DNA of 64,000 bases. Origin: Winogradskyella marina. Lineage in GTDB: Bacteria > Bacteroidota > Bacteroidia > Flavobacteriales > Flavobacteriaceae. Position 1 is the stretch's first letter; each line of letters begins with the position of its first letter. This document shows, piece after piece, positions 18,131 to 27,156 of the stretch. Both the position numbers and the translations under genes were made by a program. The notes under the pieces are model-generated. The model saw only the letters and a list, made by a program, of their open reading frames with translations, made no database searches and was not told where the DNA came from. The stretch spans positions 124,001 to 188,000 of the forward strand of contig NZ_JADOET010000002.1 of assembly GCF_015645385.1 (NCBI RefSeq), written 5' to 3'.

Positions 18131-18672
18131 AGAATGGCTTTACTAAACTTTGGCAACTCCTTATCCTTATCTGAAATAATTAAATCTTGCGCTGAAAGTT
18201 TCCAATCTATCCCTAATTCTTCATCATTAAAAATAATACCACCTTCTGATTCCTTATTATAAAAATTATCGCATTTATAACTAAAAATGGTGTTATCTTC
18301 TAATACCAAAAAACCATGAGCAAAACCTCTTGGTACAAAAAACTGTGTTTTATTTTGCTCTGAAAGTTCAATAGTTACATGTTCTCCAAACGTTGGCGAC
18401 TTGGGTCTTAAATCTACGACAACATCTAAAACGCTTCCTTTTATAACTCTTACTAACTTTGCTTGAGCAAATTTGCCTGTTTGATAATGCAAGCCTCTAA
18501 GTACACCTTTAGATGATTTTGACTCATTATCTTGAACAAAATTAACGTCTAGACCAAGCGCTTTTTTAAATGATTTTTGATTGTAGTTTTCTACAAAATA
18601 ACCGCGTTTGTCTTCGAAAACTTGAGGTTCTATAATAAAGCATCCTTTTAGTTTGGTTTCTTTTGCAATCAT
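18127..18672 (-). CDS. rfbC: dTDP-4-dehydrorhamnose 3,5-epimerase
   Basis: This cupin-fold epimerase acts third in dTDP-L-rhamnose synthesis. The 181-residue protein has the family pattern EPQVFEDKRGYFVENYNQ, then GVLRGLHYQTGKFAQAKLVRV with the catalytic-site histidine, VLDVVVDLRPKSPTFG, and FFVPRGFAHGFLVLED. It sits one base from rfbA and overlaps rfbD by 4 bases, so all are in one operon. Nothing unusual is seen. Confidence 0.95.
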   Translation of the reverse strand: MIAKETKLKGCFIIEPQVFEDKRGYFVENYNQKSFKKALGLDVNFVQDNESKSSKGVLRGLHYQTGKFAQAKLVRVIKGSVLDVVVDLRPKSPTFGEHVTIELSEQNKTQFFVPRGFAHGFLVLEDNTIFSYKCDNFYNKESEGGIIFNDEELGIDWKLSAQDLIISDKDKELPKFSKAIL

Positions 18673-18673
18673 A

Positions 18674-19537
18674 TTATTCAGATACTAAACTTAATAAGTG
18701 TTTTCCATAGCCGCTTTTTGTTAACGGCTTCACTACGTTTATAAATTGTTTTTTATCAATATAACCCATTCGGTATGCAGCCTCTTCAATAGATCCAATT
18801 TTTAAGCCTTGACGCTCTTCTATGACTTGTACAAATTGTGAAGCTTGCATTAAAGATTTAAACGTTCCTGTATCTAGCCAAGCTGTTCCCTTATCTAAGA
18901 CACTCACTTTTAATTTTCCTTGGCTTAAGTACATTTTATTAACGTCTGTTATCTCTAATTCACCTCGTTTGCTAGGTGCTATGTTTTTTGCAATCTCTAC
19001 AACTGCGTTATCATAAAAATAAATCCCTGGAACAGCAAAATTAGATTTTGGTTTTTCGGGTTTTTCTTCAATGGATATGGCAACGTCATTTTCATCGAAT
19101 TCAACAACACCATAACGTTCTGGATCGTGAACATGATAGGCGTAAATAATACCACCTTCAGGATCGTTATTCTGTTGTAATAAATCTGCTAAACCTGTGC
19201 CATAAAAAATGTTATCACCTAGAATTAAAGCCACCTTATCATCGCCAATAAATTCTTCTCCAATAATAAAGGCTTCTGCTAATCCGTTGGGTGATTCTTG
19301 TACAGCATATTCAAAATTACAGCCGTAAGATTTTCCATCTCCTAATAGCTTTTTAAATAAGGGTAAATCTTGAGGTGTAGAAATAATTAGAATATCGTTT
19401 ATACCAGCCCACATCAATGTAGAAACAGGGTAATAAATCATCGGTTTGTCGTAAATAGGCATTAATTGCTTACTTACGGCTAAAGTTAATGGGTGTAATC
19501 TTGTACCTGATCCTCCTGCCAAAACTATTCCTTTCAT
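18674..19537 (-). CDS. rfbA: Glucose-1-phosphate thymidylyltransferase
   Basis: The enzyme makes dTDP-glucose from glucose-1-phosphate and dTTP, the entry to dTDP-rhamnose. The N-terminal [17 protein letters not shown] is the nucleotidyltransferase signature and includes the catalytic arginine. [13 protein letters not shown] and [24 protein letters not shown] follow, along with the magnesium-binding [11 protein letters not shown]. The first codon of the longest frame (19543) is a TTG; the ATG at 19537 gives 287 residues and matches family starts. A hairpin at 19567-19586 separates it from rfbB. Confidence 0.95.
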   Translation of the reverse strand: MKGIVLAGGSGTRLHPLTLAVSKQLMPIYDKPMIYYPVSTLMWAGINDILIISTPQDLPLFKKLLGDGKSYGCNFEYAVQESPNGLAEAFIIGEEFIGDDKVALILGDNIFYGTGLADLLQQNNDPEGGIIYAYHVHDPERYGVVEFDENDVAISIEEKPEKPKSNFAVPGIYFYDNAVVEIAKNIAPSKRGELEITDVNKMYLSQGKLKVSVLDKGTAWLDTGTFKSLMQASQFVQVIEERQGLKIGSIEEAAYRMGYIDKKQFINVVKPLTKSGYGKHLLSLVSE

Positions 19538-19566
19538 CCTCAATATGTTTTTTGAAAAATTGATAT

Positions 19567-19586
19567 TCAGTTTTCAATAAAACTGA
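19567..19586. repeat. Hairpin in the rfbB-rfbA gap
   Basis: TCAGTTTT and AAAACTGA pair perfectly around a 4-base loop in the 57-base gap between the rfbB stop and the rfbA ATG. It may tune expression or mRNA stability between the two genes. The uridine run expected of a strong terminator is only partly present, so I do not call it a full terminator. Confidence 0.45.
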
Positions 19587-19594
19587 TTTTCTAT

Positions 19595-20614
19595 TTAGTT
19601 TTTATATTTATTTGCGTACCACTCAATGGTTTTTACTATGCCGGTTTCAAAATTTTCATCTGCTTCCCATCCTAATTCATTTTCAATTTTTGAAGCATCA
19701 ATAGCATATCTAAAATCGTGTCCTGGACGATCTGTCACAAAAGTTATTTGCTCAGAATACAAATTATCTTTAGGTTTTAATTCATCTAAAATATCACAAA
19801 TTTTATGTGCTATATATAAATTATAACGCTCATTTTTTCCACCAATATTATAAGTTTCACCTGCTTTTCCTTTCTGAAATACTAAATCAATGCCTTTACA
19901 GTGATCTTCAACATACAACCAATCTCTGATGTTTTTTCCATCACCATAAATAGGAATAGGCTGATTGCTCAACGCTTTTCTGATGATGGTAGGAATTAGT
20001 TTTTCATCGTGTTGCTTTGGACCGTAATTATTACTACAATTGGTAGTTACCACATTCATTCCATAGGTATGAAAATAACTTCTCACAATAAAATCTGAAG
20101 ATGCTTTAGATGCACTATATGGACTGTTTGGCGCATAAGGTGTTTCTTCAGTAAATAATCCTGTTTCACCTAAAGTTCCATAAACTTCATCAGTCGATAT
20201 ATGATGAAATCTATTGTTCTCACAACCTTCTTTAAAAGAAAACGGAGAATCCATCCAATGATTTTTAGCGATATTTAATAAATTAAACGTCCCATAAACA
20301 TTAGTGTTAATAAAGGCATCTGGATGCTTAATAGAGTTATCTACATGAGATTCTGCTGCAAAATGAATGACACTCGAAAAATTATAAGTATCAAATAACT
20401 TTTCTATAAGTTCTGAATCACAAATATCTCCTTTAATAAATTTATAATTAATGTTTTCCGTAAGCTCAGTTAAATTAGAAAGCTCACCTGCATAAGTGAG
20501 CTTATCTAAATTAACAACTGTAATATTCTTATAATGTTTTAAAAAATAGACTATAAAATTTGAACCTATAAAACCCGCTCCACCAGTAACCAGTATGGAT
20601 TTAGAATCATTCAT
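19595..20614 (-). CDS. rfbB: dTDP-glucose 4,6-dehydratase
   Basis: This is the second step of dTDP-L-rhamnose synthesis, with bound NAD. The 339-residue protein has the N-terminal ILVTGGAGFIGSNFIVYFL, DKLTYAGEL, HFAAESHVDNSI and HISTDEVYGTLG. The catalytic YSASKASSD (Y-x3-K) follows, then NCSNNYGPKQHDEKLIPT, all diagnostic for RfbB/RmlB. The start overlaps the end of the chain-length regulator gene by 8 bases, so it belongs to the operon that begins with the DUF6909 gene. Confidence 0.95.
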   Translation of the reverse strand: MNDSKSILVTGGAGFIGSNFIVYFLKHYKNITVVNLDKLTYAGELSNLTELTENINYKFIKGDICDSELIEKLFDTYNFSSVIHFAAESHVDNSIKHPDAFINTNVYGTFNLLNIAKNHWMDSPFSFKEGCENNRFHHISTDEVYGTLGETGLFTEETPYAPNSPYSASKASSDFIVRSYFHTYGMNVVTTNCSNNYGPKQHDEKLIPTIIRKALSNQPIPIYGDGKNIRDWLYVEDHCKGIDLVFQKGKAGETYNIGGKNERYNLYIAHKICDILDELKPKDNLYSEQITFVTDRPGHDFRYAIDASKIENELGWEADENFETGIVKTIEWYANKYKN

Positions 20615-21659
20615 ATTCTTTAATAAATTTAAATGCTTTAACAGCCAAAAAGAATACTAGAATAAGAATTATTGCTATAACAGGAAATAGAATAAAATAA
20701 CGCTGCGTTACACCTTTATCTTTACTTCCTAGTCTATCAAAATTAGAAACTATATCAAAATACGTATCTTTTTCAGCTGTGCTTTTATTTATATTATTTA
20801 AACTTCTTCTAATTTCTTGTTCTTTTAAAAACAAGTCATATTCTTTCGTTATTGATTTTTCTTCTTGAAGTGGAATACCAGCAGTAAGTCCAAACGAAAT
20901 ATCTCTATTTTTAGATTCGTTCTTTAGTACTTCCAAATATGTATTTTGAATACTATCCAAACGCGAAAGCTCGGTTGTAAGCGTTAAACGCTCTATAGCG
21001 ACCAAGGAGTCTCTAATCTGTTTTTGGTGTTTTGAAAACTCATTTTCAAAAGTCTTTCTAAATCCTTCATTAAGCTTATGAAAAATATCTTGCTCATACG
21101 CATATGCAGTAATAGTGTAAATACTACCCGATAATACATCTCTATTATTTACGTAACTTTCGTAGGTTAATTGCTCAACCAAAGAAGTGTCAATCGATTT
21201 TAGATATTCGTCATATTCAACAAACAAATCATTTTGAGTTACAGGTCCAGGCTCTAGCTCAAACCCTTTTAATTTGCTCGCAAATGATTCATCAATTTCA
21301 AAGATTTTAGACAGTTCACTCCCGCTGTTTGATTTTGCTAAAGCATTAAAATAATCTATATCTCTTACTAATTGATATTTTGAATCAAAATGGGTTTCTA
21401 CAACCATACTAGATAGGTACAAAGGCTCTTTAGATTTCTCAAAAATAACACCTAGAACAATTGCAATGATTACAACGCCTACAACGATTTTAAAATAGTC
21501 TATTAGTGGTTTTATAGTGTAGATAATAGCAGAGAAAATCCCCTTAAATATACTACCTATAAAAGCAAATAATTTTTCAAACAATCTACCGATTGCATTA
21601 AATAACTGACCTAAATCAACCTCTTCATTCTGAGGTTGCTGTGGTAATTTCTCACTCAT
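20607..21659 (-). CDS. Wzz-like polysaccharide chain-length regulator
   Basis: The 350-residue protein has a cytoplasmic N-terminal tail and a membrane segment near residues 58-76 (FKIVVGVVIIAIVLGVIFE). A long, largely helical periplasmic part follows, with a second membrane segment near 322-342. That two-TM topology is the hallmark of Wzz/PCP-1 proteins, which set O-antigen or capsule length by interacting with Wzy. No tyrosine-kinase domain is fused, so it is not a Wzc type. The proline-glycine motif usual before TM2 is not obvious, and sequence similarity to Wzz is weak. Between the DUF6909 and rfbB genes the context supports the call. Confidence 0.65.
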   Translation of the reverse strand: MSEKLPQQPQNEEVDLGQLFNAIGRLFEKLFAFIGSIFKGIFSAIIYTIKPLIDYFKIVVGVVIIAIVLGVIFEKSKEPLYLSSMVVETHFDSKYQLVRDIDYFNALAKSNSGSELSKIFEIDESFASKLKGFELEPGPVTQNDLFVEYDEYLKSIDTSLVEQLTYESYVNNRDVLSGSIYTITAYAYEQDIFHKLNEGFRKTFENEFSKHQKQIRDSLVAIERLTLTTELSRLDSIQNTYLEVLKNESKNRDISFGLTAGIPLQEEKSITKEYDLFLKEQEIRRSLNNINKSTAEKDTYFDIVSNFDRLGSKDKGVTQRYFILFPVIAIILILVFFLAVKAFKFIKEYE

Positions 21660-21662
21660 GTG

Positions 21663-23354
21663 TTATGAATTAAATATTTGTTCTAGTATTTTTTTTGTAA
21701 TGACGTATGTTGGTTTAACACCAGAAGTTCCTAAACCTCCAGATGCTAAAGTGCCACCTGTTTCTAATGGATTATCACTAGCATAATAGGCGTACCTTAC
21801 TTTTACATCTTCGTTGATGCTTCCTCGTACTCTAGAGGCGGCTTGTATGGCTTTTTGGTAATGCGCCCCTTCCATTTCTAAACCTATGACATTCCATGTC
21901 GATTTTTTAAAGAACTTTAAAATCTCTTTATTTTGAAGCGATGTCCCTAAAACAGTCACCATTGTACCTTCAAAAACAGAGACTCCACAGTCTAATAAAT
22001 CATTTTTGCTTAGTTCATTTTTAAACGGATAATTATCGGCTGTACCTTCAAAAATATGTGCATTAGGAATCATAACATCACCTTTTCCTCCTTCTAAAAT
22101 GCCCGCTTTTCCCATTATTGAAATCGACTTCACATCTAAGTGTACACTTTTCCCATTGACATTAATAGGTTTTAATAATTCGTCTAAAGTCTCATAAGCT
22201 TGCTCTCCAAAAGCATAATCCATAACGAAAATAACAGCTTTATTCGCTTTAGCTTCTTCAAGATATTTGAATTCTGTTTTAGAAAAATCAATTTTATCTG
22301 AATCAAAAATTTGAATATCTATATTAGTACCAGACGAATCTTTTATATAGATCATTCCATTTTGCAACGCAGATTTTTCAACTTTATTACGTAATAATGA
22401 ATTTTTAGAATCACTTAACGCTTCGTACGTTTGAAAAATATCCTTTTTAGCATCAGCTCCTTTTAGCGTTCCTTTAGCAAACAGTGAATTCATAACACTG
22501 TGCATATTAGCACTAATAATATGAATAGGTCGTTCTAATAAATCGTTTTTATGCAAAGCCGCCTTAATCGTATCTGCCCATATTTCACCATGAATATGAT
22601 GTCCTAATCGTTCTCTTAAAACAGGACTAAAAGTTATAGTGCGTTTGTTATTATTAATGGTTTCTTCTATGGCTAATTTTCCCAACCAATACACAATGTG
22701 CAATAAACGTTCTGGTTGACTTTCAGTTGCAAACTTAGGATATGCTTCAGTGAGTTCATTAAACGTTCTCCCTAAAATATTAGCCGTATGTGTAATCGCT
22801 ATTTCACGTTCTTTTTGTGTCAGTTTTTTTGTTGCAGTTACCGCATTTTCTAATTTTTGCCAATCTCTAACTGTGGTCCCTTCTTCATCTATAAGAACAC
22901 GTTTGCTAATTTTATGAGACTCAACAAACAGAAACGTAAGGTGTGTTAGAATATCGTAAATCTCAGAACGGCCTCTTGTGATTTCAATGTTCATTTGCTC
23001 ATCATCAATACGATAGCAGTTTCGTCTTCTTTTTGGTGGAATTATAGCTTTAAAATGTGAATTGGCATAACCTTCATCACTTGTAAGGTTAATAAATGTA
23101 CACTCTTCTATACCTTGTGGTAATCGATCTACGACATAAAGTAAACCTTCTAGTTCTGCTTTTTCTTCTCCAATAGAACCATAGATTTCTGGACGTAGAA
23201 GCAATAAAGCCTCGCGCAATGTTTCACCAGAAACACCCATAGGTTTGTAAAACCCGCGATTAAACAGGTGTCTCATCGTAATATACATGCGTTCTATGGC
23301 ACTAGAGCTCTCCTGAGCCCGCGTACGTCCTTGTTTCTTTTTATTTGTAATCAT
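21663..23354 (-). CDS. DUF6909 family protein with nucleoside-phosphorylase-like C-terminal part
   Basis: This is a 563-residue soluble protein. I match it to DUF6909, a Bacteroidota family without a known function, from its N-terminal pattern (AIERMYITMRHLFNRGFYKP). The last 170 residues contain KSISIMGKAGILEGGKGDVMIP, VSVFEGTMVTVLGTSLQNKE and WNVIGLEMEGAHYQKAIQAA. The last resembles the ExEGA ribose-binding motif of MTA/SAH nucleosidases and nucleoside phosphorylases. It is the first gene of the run leading into wzz-rfbBACD, with a 3-base gap to the next gene. A TATATTTG box lies at 23372-23379. The enzymatic role is inference. Confidence 0.55.
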   Translation of the reverse strand: MITNKKKQGRTRAQESSSAIERMYITMRHLFNRGFYKPMGVSGETLREALLLLRPEIYGSIGEEKAELEGLLYVVDRLPQGIEECTFINLTSDEGYANSHFKAIIPPKRRRNCYRIDDEQMNIEITRGRSEIYDILTHLTFLFVESHKISKRVLIDEEGTTVRDWQKLENAVTATKKLTQKEREIAITHTANILGRTFNELTEAYPKFATESQPERLLHIVYWLGKLAIEETINNNKRTITFSPVLRERLGHHIHGEIWADTIKAALHKNDLLERPIHIISANMHSVMNSLFAKGTLKGADAKKDIFQTYEALSDSKNSLLRNKVEKSALQNGMIYIKDSSGTNIDIQIFDSDKIDFSKTEFKYLEEAKANKAVIFVMDYAFGEQAYETLDELLKPINVNGKSVHLDVKSISIMGKAGILEGGKGDVMIPNAHIFEGTADNYPFKNELSKNDLLDCGVSVFEGTMVTVLGTSLQNKEILKFFKKSTWNVIGLEMEGAHYQKAIQAASRVRGSINEDVKVRYAYYASDNPLETGGTLASGGLGTSGVKPTYVITKKILEQIFNS

Positions 23355-23371
23355 AATCTTAAATTGACCTA

Positions 23372-23379
23372 CAAATATA
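23372..23379 (-). promoter_or_regulatory. Candidate -7 box for the DUF6909-wzz-rfbBACD operon
   Basis: The minus strand reads TATATTTG here, 17 bases before the ATG at 23354, in the 28-base gap after the GH3-like gene. It is an exact TAnnTTTG match. If used, it drives a six-gene transcript down to 17279. Confidence 0.4.
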
Positions 23380-23382
23380 GGC

Positions 23383-24885
23383 TTATTTGATTAATTTTAG
23401 TTGATGCATACGATCTGCAATTTTTCTGTCGTTAGCAAGTCTTGGAATTTTATTTTGGCCTCCTAGTTTTCCTATCGATTTCATATAGGTTTGAAAGCCG
23501 TCTTTTTTAATTTTTGTCACCTTTAATGGTCTAAGAACTTTCCCTTTAATCAAATCTAAATAATAGCTGTTTTGTTGTTGTAAGGATTGTTCTAATGCTT
23601 CTATTAATTCCGCTTCGTTTTCTGGTTCGTTTTCAAACTCAATTAACCATTCGTGATATGGTAAGCCTTCTTCCGGACTTATTTGAGGTGCAACCGTAAA
23701 CTCATTTACCGAAATTGAAGTGTTTTCTGTAGCTTCTTTTAAGGCTTGTTCCACTTCTTTTCCTATCACATGCTCTCCAAAGGCAGAAATAAAATGTTTT
23801 ATGCGTCCGCTTACAATCACTCTATAGGGTTTTAGTGATGTAAACTGAATAGTATCTCCAATATTGTAGGCCCAAAGTCCTGCTGTAGTAGAAATAATCA
23901 TGACATAATTTACGCTTAACTTTACATCTGCAATGGTAATCCGTTTTGGATTCTCATCAAAGAAATGCTCGGCTTCTACAAACTCGTAAAACATACCAGA
24001 ATTGAGTTGCAGCAACATCCCTTTTTCCCCTTGTTTATCTTGAAATGCAAAAAAGCCTTCACTAGCAGGATACAATTCAATACTATCTACTTTTCGACCT
24101 ATTAAATTCTCGAATTTAGCTCTGTAGGGTTCGTAATTAACTCCTCCAAATATGAAAAGGTTGAAGTTTTTAAAAAGATCACCAACGTTTTTTCCTGATT
24201 TTTCAATCAGTTTTTCAAAGTACATTTGTACCCAAGATGGAATACCAGAAATGATACTCATATCTTCATTTATAGTTTCATCTACAATGGCTTCAACCTT
24301 AGTTTCCCAGTCGTCTATACAGTTGGTTTCTAAACTAGGTAATCTGTTTTTTTGAAGATATTTAGGGACATAATGTGCTACAATTCCTGATAACCTTCCG
24401 AGTTTAATACCGTTTTGTTCTTCTAAAATAGGGCTTCCTTGAAGGAAAATCATTTTACCATCTACAAATTTTGAATTGCCTGTTTCATTAATATACATTA
24501 GAATGGCATTTCTTGCCGCTTCAACATGTGTTGGCATGCTTTCCTTGGTAATCGGAATGTATTTTGCTCCTGAGGTTGTACCAGAGGTTTTTGCAAAATA
24601 AATTGGCTTGCCTTTCCAAAGTATATCTTCTTCTCCAGCCACAACACGTTCTACATAAGGTTTTAATTCTTCGTAATCTCTTATAGGAACATTGTTTTGA
24701 AAGTCTTCATACGTTGTAATGGCATCAAAATTATGATCTTTACCAAAAGCGGTATGCTTAGCTTTAGAAATTAAATTTTCAAAAACGTTTTGTTGCGTTT
24801 CAATAGGTTTAGATGACCATTTTTGAATACGTTTTGCTATAAATTTAGCAAAGGGTTTAGAAAGAGCAGCTTTAAATGAAGGCAT
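23383..24885 (-). CDS. GH3-family acyl-adenylate-forming protein
   Basis: The 500-residue protein shows the GH3 auxin-responsive-promoter family pattern. It has an N-terminal helical part, then the ATP-binding loop FAKTSGTTSGAKYIPIT (about residues 92-108), ELYPASEGFFAFQ, and YNIGDTIQF with GRIKHFISAFGEH near residues 340-370. In plants these enzymes join amino acids to acyl substrates; in Bacteroidota the substrate is unknown. It shares one base with the upstream M23 peptidase gene, so translational coupling is likely. A cytoplasmic location is expected. Confidence 0.85.
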   Translation of the reverse strand: MPSFKAALSKPFAKFIAKRIQKWSSKPIETQQNVFENLISKAKHTAFGKDHNFDAITTYEDFQNNVPIRDYEELKPYVERVVAGEEDILWKGKPIYFAKTSGTTSGAKYIPITKESMPTHVEAARNAILMYINETGNSKFVDGKMIFLQGSPILEEQNGIKLGRLSGIVAHYVPKYLQKNRLPSLETNCIDDWETKVEAIVDETINEDMSIISGIPSWVQMYFEKLIEKSGKNVGDLFKNFNLFIFGGVNYEPYRAKFENLIGRKVDSIELYPASEGFFAFQDKQGEKGMLLQLNSGMFYEFVEAEHFFDENPKRITIADVKLSVNYVMIISTTAGLWAYNIGDTIQFTSLKPYRVIVSGRIKHFISAFGEHVIGKEVEQALKEATENTSISVNEFTVAPQISPEEGLPYHEWLIEFENEPENEAELIEALEQSLQQQNSYYLDLIKGKVLRPLKVTKIKKDGFQTYMKSIGKLGGQNKIPRLANDRKIADRMHQLKLIK

Positions 24886-25754
24886 TATTCAAAATTGATA
24901 AAATTAGTTGGGTCTATAGAATATCCTTTACTCCATAATTCAAAATGAAGATGTGGACCTGTAGTTAGTTCACCAGCATTTCCAGACATAGCAATAACTT
25001 CACCAGACTTTACAACATCTCCTTGTGTTTTAGTGATTGCCGAATTGTGTTTATACACCGAAATTAATTCCCTGTTGTGTTCTATAATGACCACATAACC
25101 GGTTTCTACGGTCCACTCGGCAAAAATTATAGTACCATCTGCAGTGGCTTTCACTGGTGTGTTAACTGGCACCACAACATCTACAGCAAAATGTTTTTCT
25201 TCTAAGTTATAACCTTCGGAAATCGTACCATTTACAGGTGGAAATAAAATGTAACTCGATTGATCTCCTGCTACTTCAAACAAATTATACTTATCTTCTT
25301 TGGCTACTTTTTCTCTTAAAAGCGAATCTTCTCTATTTGTTGGTACTTGTAAAATATCGAGATCATTTTTTGCTTCTTCGATTATAGAATCGCGATTAAA
25401 ATCTAAAGTTGCAACATCACCTGTTAATACTTTTCTTATAGATGCATAGTAACGTTTATTCAATTCTAATTCTTGAACCAACGAATCGGTTTTGTAATTG
25501 AGGATTGTAGCTTTCTTTTTCAGTTTTGCCGATGAATAACCAGGTATATACTCTCTTAACGGTGTAAAAGCGATTAACAATACCGTGAAAAATACCAATG
25601 AAATTGCAGAAAGCGATGATAATATAAAAACGTTTAATCGTGTTAACTTAATGGCAAATCGTTCTTCAAAAGTATCCTCATTTAGAATAACTAAACGGTA
25701 CTTATGAAGTAATTTTTTTGTGAATTTCTTTTCTTTTATTTTCTTTTTTGCCAT
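24885..25754 (-). CDS. M23-family peptidoglycan peptidase, membrane-anchored
   Basis: The N-terminal basic tail KKKIKEKKFTKKLLHKYRL is followed by a membrane segment near residues 44-68, a coiled region, and a C-terminal LytM/M23 domain. The zinc-site residues are visible: H and D in EEKHFAVDVV, and HLHFELW near the end (H-x-H). Such proteins cut or help cut peptidoglycan cross-bridges in the periplasm. I chose the ATG at 25754 (MAKKKIKEKK), nine codons inside the longest frame, because family members start there. A TAATTTTG box ends only five bases before that ATG. Confidence 0.87.
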   Translation of the reverse strand: MAKKKIKEKKFTKKLLHKYRLVILNEDTFEERFAIKLTRLNVFILSSLSAISLVFFTVLLIAFTPLREYIPGYSSAKLKKKATILNYKTDSLVQELELNKRYYASIRKVLTGDVATLDFNRDSIIEEAKNDLDILQVPTNREDSLLREKVAKEDKYNLFEVAGDQSSYILFPPVNGTISEGYNLEEKHFAVDVVVPVNTPVKATADGTIIFAEWTVETGYVVIIEHNRELISVYKHNSAITKTQGDVVKSGEVIAMSGNAGELTTGPHLHFELWSKGYSIDPTNFINFE

Positions 25755-25842
25755 CAAAACAAAATTAGTTAAAATACTCAAATAGTCTCATGATAAAGTC
25801 TTAAAGTTGCTATAACAACGCTATTATTAAACTATAATTACT

Positions 25843-25850
25843 TAACTTTG
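25843..25850 (+). promoter_or_regulatory. Candidate tatA promoter -7 box
   Basis: TAACTTTG is an exact TAnnTTTG match, 19 bases before the tatA ATG at 25870. No TTG occurs at the usual -33 spacing. Confidence 0.45.
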
Positions 25851-25869
25851 CAGTCTAAATTAAAAAATT

Positions 25870-26055
25870 ATGAATTTAAGCATTATACCTTTATTTGTTG
25901 GTCCATGGCAGTGGGTTATTATAGGGCTTGCAATTCTTTTATTATTTGGTGGTAAAAAAATTCCGGAATTAATGAAGGGATTAGGAAGCGGAATTAAAGA
26001 ATTTAAGGACGCTAGCAAAGACGAATCTGCTGATACTAAAGAAAACAATAACTAA
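25870..26055 (+). CDS. tatA: Sec-independent protein translocase TatA/E
   Basis: The 61-residue protein has a single membrane segment at about residues 10-26 ([20 protein letters not shown]). The conserved [21 protein letters not shown] hinge and amphipathic helix follow, then an acidic polar tail. This is the standard TatA/TatE layout. The subunit oligomerises to form the pore for folded twin-arginine substrates. The tatC gene is not adjacent. The gene is monocistronic, ending in a clear terminator hairpin shared with the convergent DUF4837 gene. Confidence 0.93.
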   Translation: MNLSIIPLFVGPWQWVIIGLAILLLFGGKKIPELMKGLGSGIKEFKDASKDESADTKENNN

Positions 26056-26084
26056 GTAAAATGGGCTTTGACCCATTGAGAATA

Positions 26085-26127
26085 AAAAAGGTCATCTTAA
26101 ACTATTATGTTTTTAGATGACCTTTTT
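26085..26127. terminator. Bidirectional rho-independent terminator, tatA / DUF4837 gene
   Basis: AAAAAGGTCATCT (26085-26097) and AGATGACCTTTTT (26115-26127) form a 13-base stem around a 17-base loop. The A-run and T-run at the stem ends give a uridine tail in both directions. It sits between two convergent genes. Confidence 0.85.
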
Positions 26128-26154
26128 GGGGTTTAATAACGACGTGTTATTGTA

Positions 26155-27132
26155 TTAGTTTATAGTTATCGATTTAATAATCGATTCTAATTCAAAAATA
26201 TAATCTCTTTTGTTCAAAGATGGTGCATAAACATATCCATCAGCAATGAGGTAACGGTTGTTTATTTTATCTTCAATAGCATAGGTTACAAAAGGGCCTG
26301 CCATAGTGAAACCTCTCATTTCCCACATACCTCTTACTTCAAAGGCTGGTTTGTTGTCTATTATGGTTTCAAATAGCGATGGTGCATAAGCATCTTCAAC
26401 AGCCATATAAATGCCATCTTCACCCGGAATTTTAGATTTGGTAATCTCATCTCTCATTTTAATAATATCAACAATGGTACTGTCGCTTACCGAAATAGTT
26501 TCAAAAGGCACTTCGTAAAACATAAGCTCCATTGTTTTGGTATTTGAAAGGTTTTTACGTACCCAGAAAAAACTATCATCAGATTTACTAATCCTATAGG
26601 CAGATGGTATGTTGATCGTTATACCTAATTTTGTTTCCATGGCTGTATCATCTAACAATGATAGTTTTATTCGCCTTTGCTTTTCTTTTACCTCTTCTTT
26701 AGTAAATGCATCGATTATTTTGGCTTTATTTTCTTTAAGTTGCGCAATAATCTCTTTGTCTGTTTTACCGCCAACTACAGCAACAGTTTGCGGCTTGGCA
26801 AAAGCATTAGTTACAATTTTAGTGGTAGATTCTATATCTCCTTTTTCAATTTTAAGAACAATTCTATTTCGTGCGGCAAAACCATCGAAAACCTGAGTAG
26901 GAATTTGTCTCATGCTAAAAATAGGCTCATCTGTTGGTAGTCCATTTAAAGGTGCAGCAAAAATATTTCGAACCTCTTCGCCTACTTCTCCTTCCCAAAC
27001 AATATTATCAGCAACAATAGAAATTGTATTTAAATTACCATTAGAAGCCGGTAAATAAATCGTTTTATCTTCTTTTTTATCTCCACAGGCTAATAACAAC
27101 ACACAAAATAATACAGTGTAAAGTGATTTCAT
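26155..27132 (-). CDS. DUF4837 family lipoprotein
   Basis: The 325-residue protein has a lipoprotein signal peptide, MKSLYTVLFCVLLLACGDKK, with the lipobox LLAC at residues 13-16. The mature part is acidic and shows the DUF4837 pattern: IVWEGEVGEEVRNIFAAPLNGLPTDEP early, and DDSFFWVRKNLSNTKTMELM and VRGMWEMRGFTMAGPFVTY later. The family is widespread in Bacteroidota and its function is not known. It is probably anchored in the outer or inner membrane facing the periplasm. It lies 24 bases downstream of the transglycosylase gene and may be co-transcribed with it. Confidence 0.8.
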   Translation of the reverse strand: MKSLYTVLFCVLLLACGDKKEDKTIYLPASNGNLNTISIVADNIVWEGEVGEEVRNIFAAPLNGLPTDEPIFSMRQIPTQVFDGFAARNRIVLKIEKGDIESTTKIVTNAFAKPQTVAVVGGKTDKEIIAQLKENKAKIIDAFTKEEVKEKQRRIKLSLLDDTAMETKLGITINIPSAYRISKSDDSFFWVRKNLSNTKTMELMFYEVPFETISVSDSTIVDIIKMRDEITKSKIPGEDGIYMAVEDAYAPSLFETIIDNKPAFEVRGMWEMRGFTMAGPFVTYAIEDKINNRYLIADGYVYAPSLNKRDYIFELESIIKSITIN

Positions 27133-27156
27133 AAGTTTATAATTTTTGTTGGTTTA

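Noticed and set aside
25755-25781. Longer start for the M23 peptidase
   Set aside because: The extra nine residues precede a basic MAKKKIKEKK start typical of orthologues, and a promoter box lies between the two ATGs.
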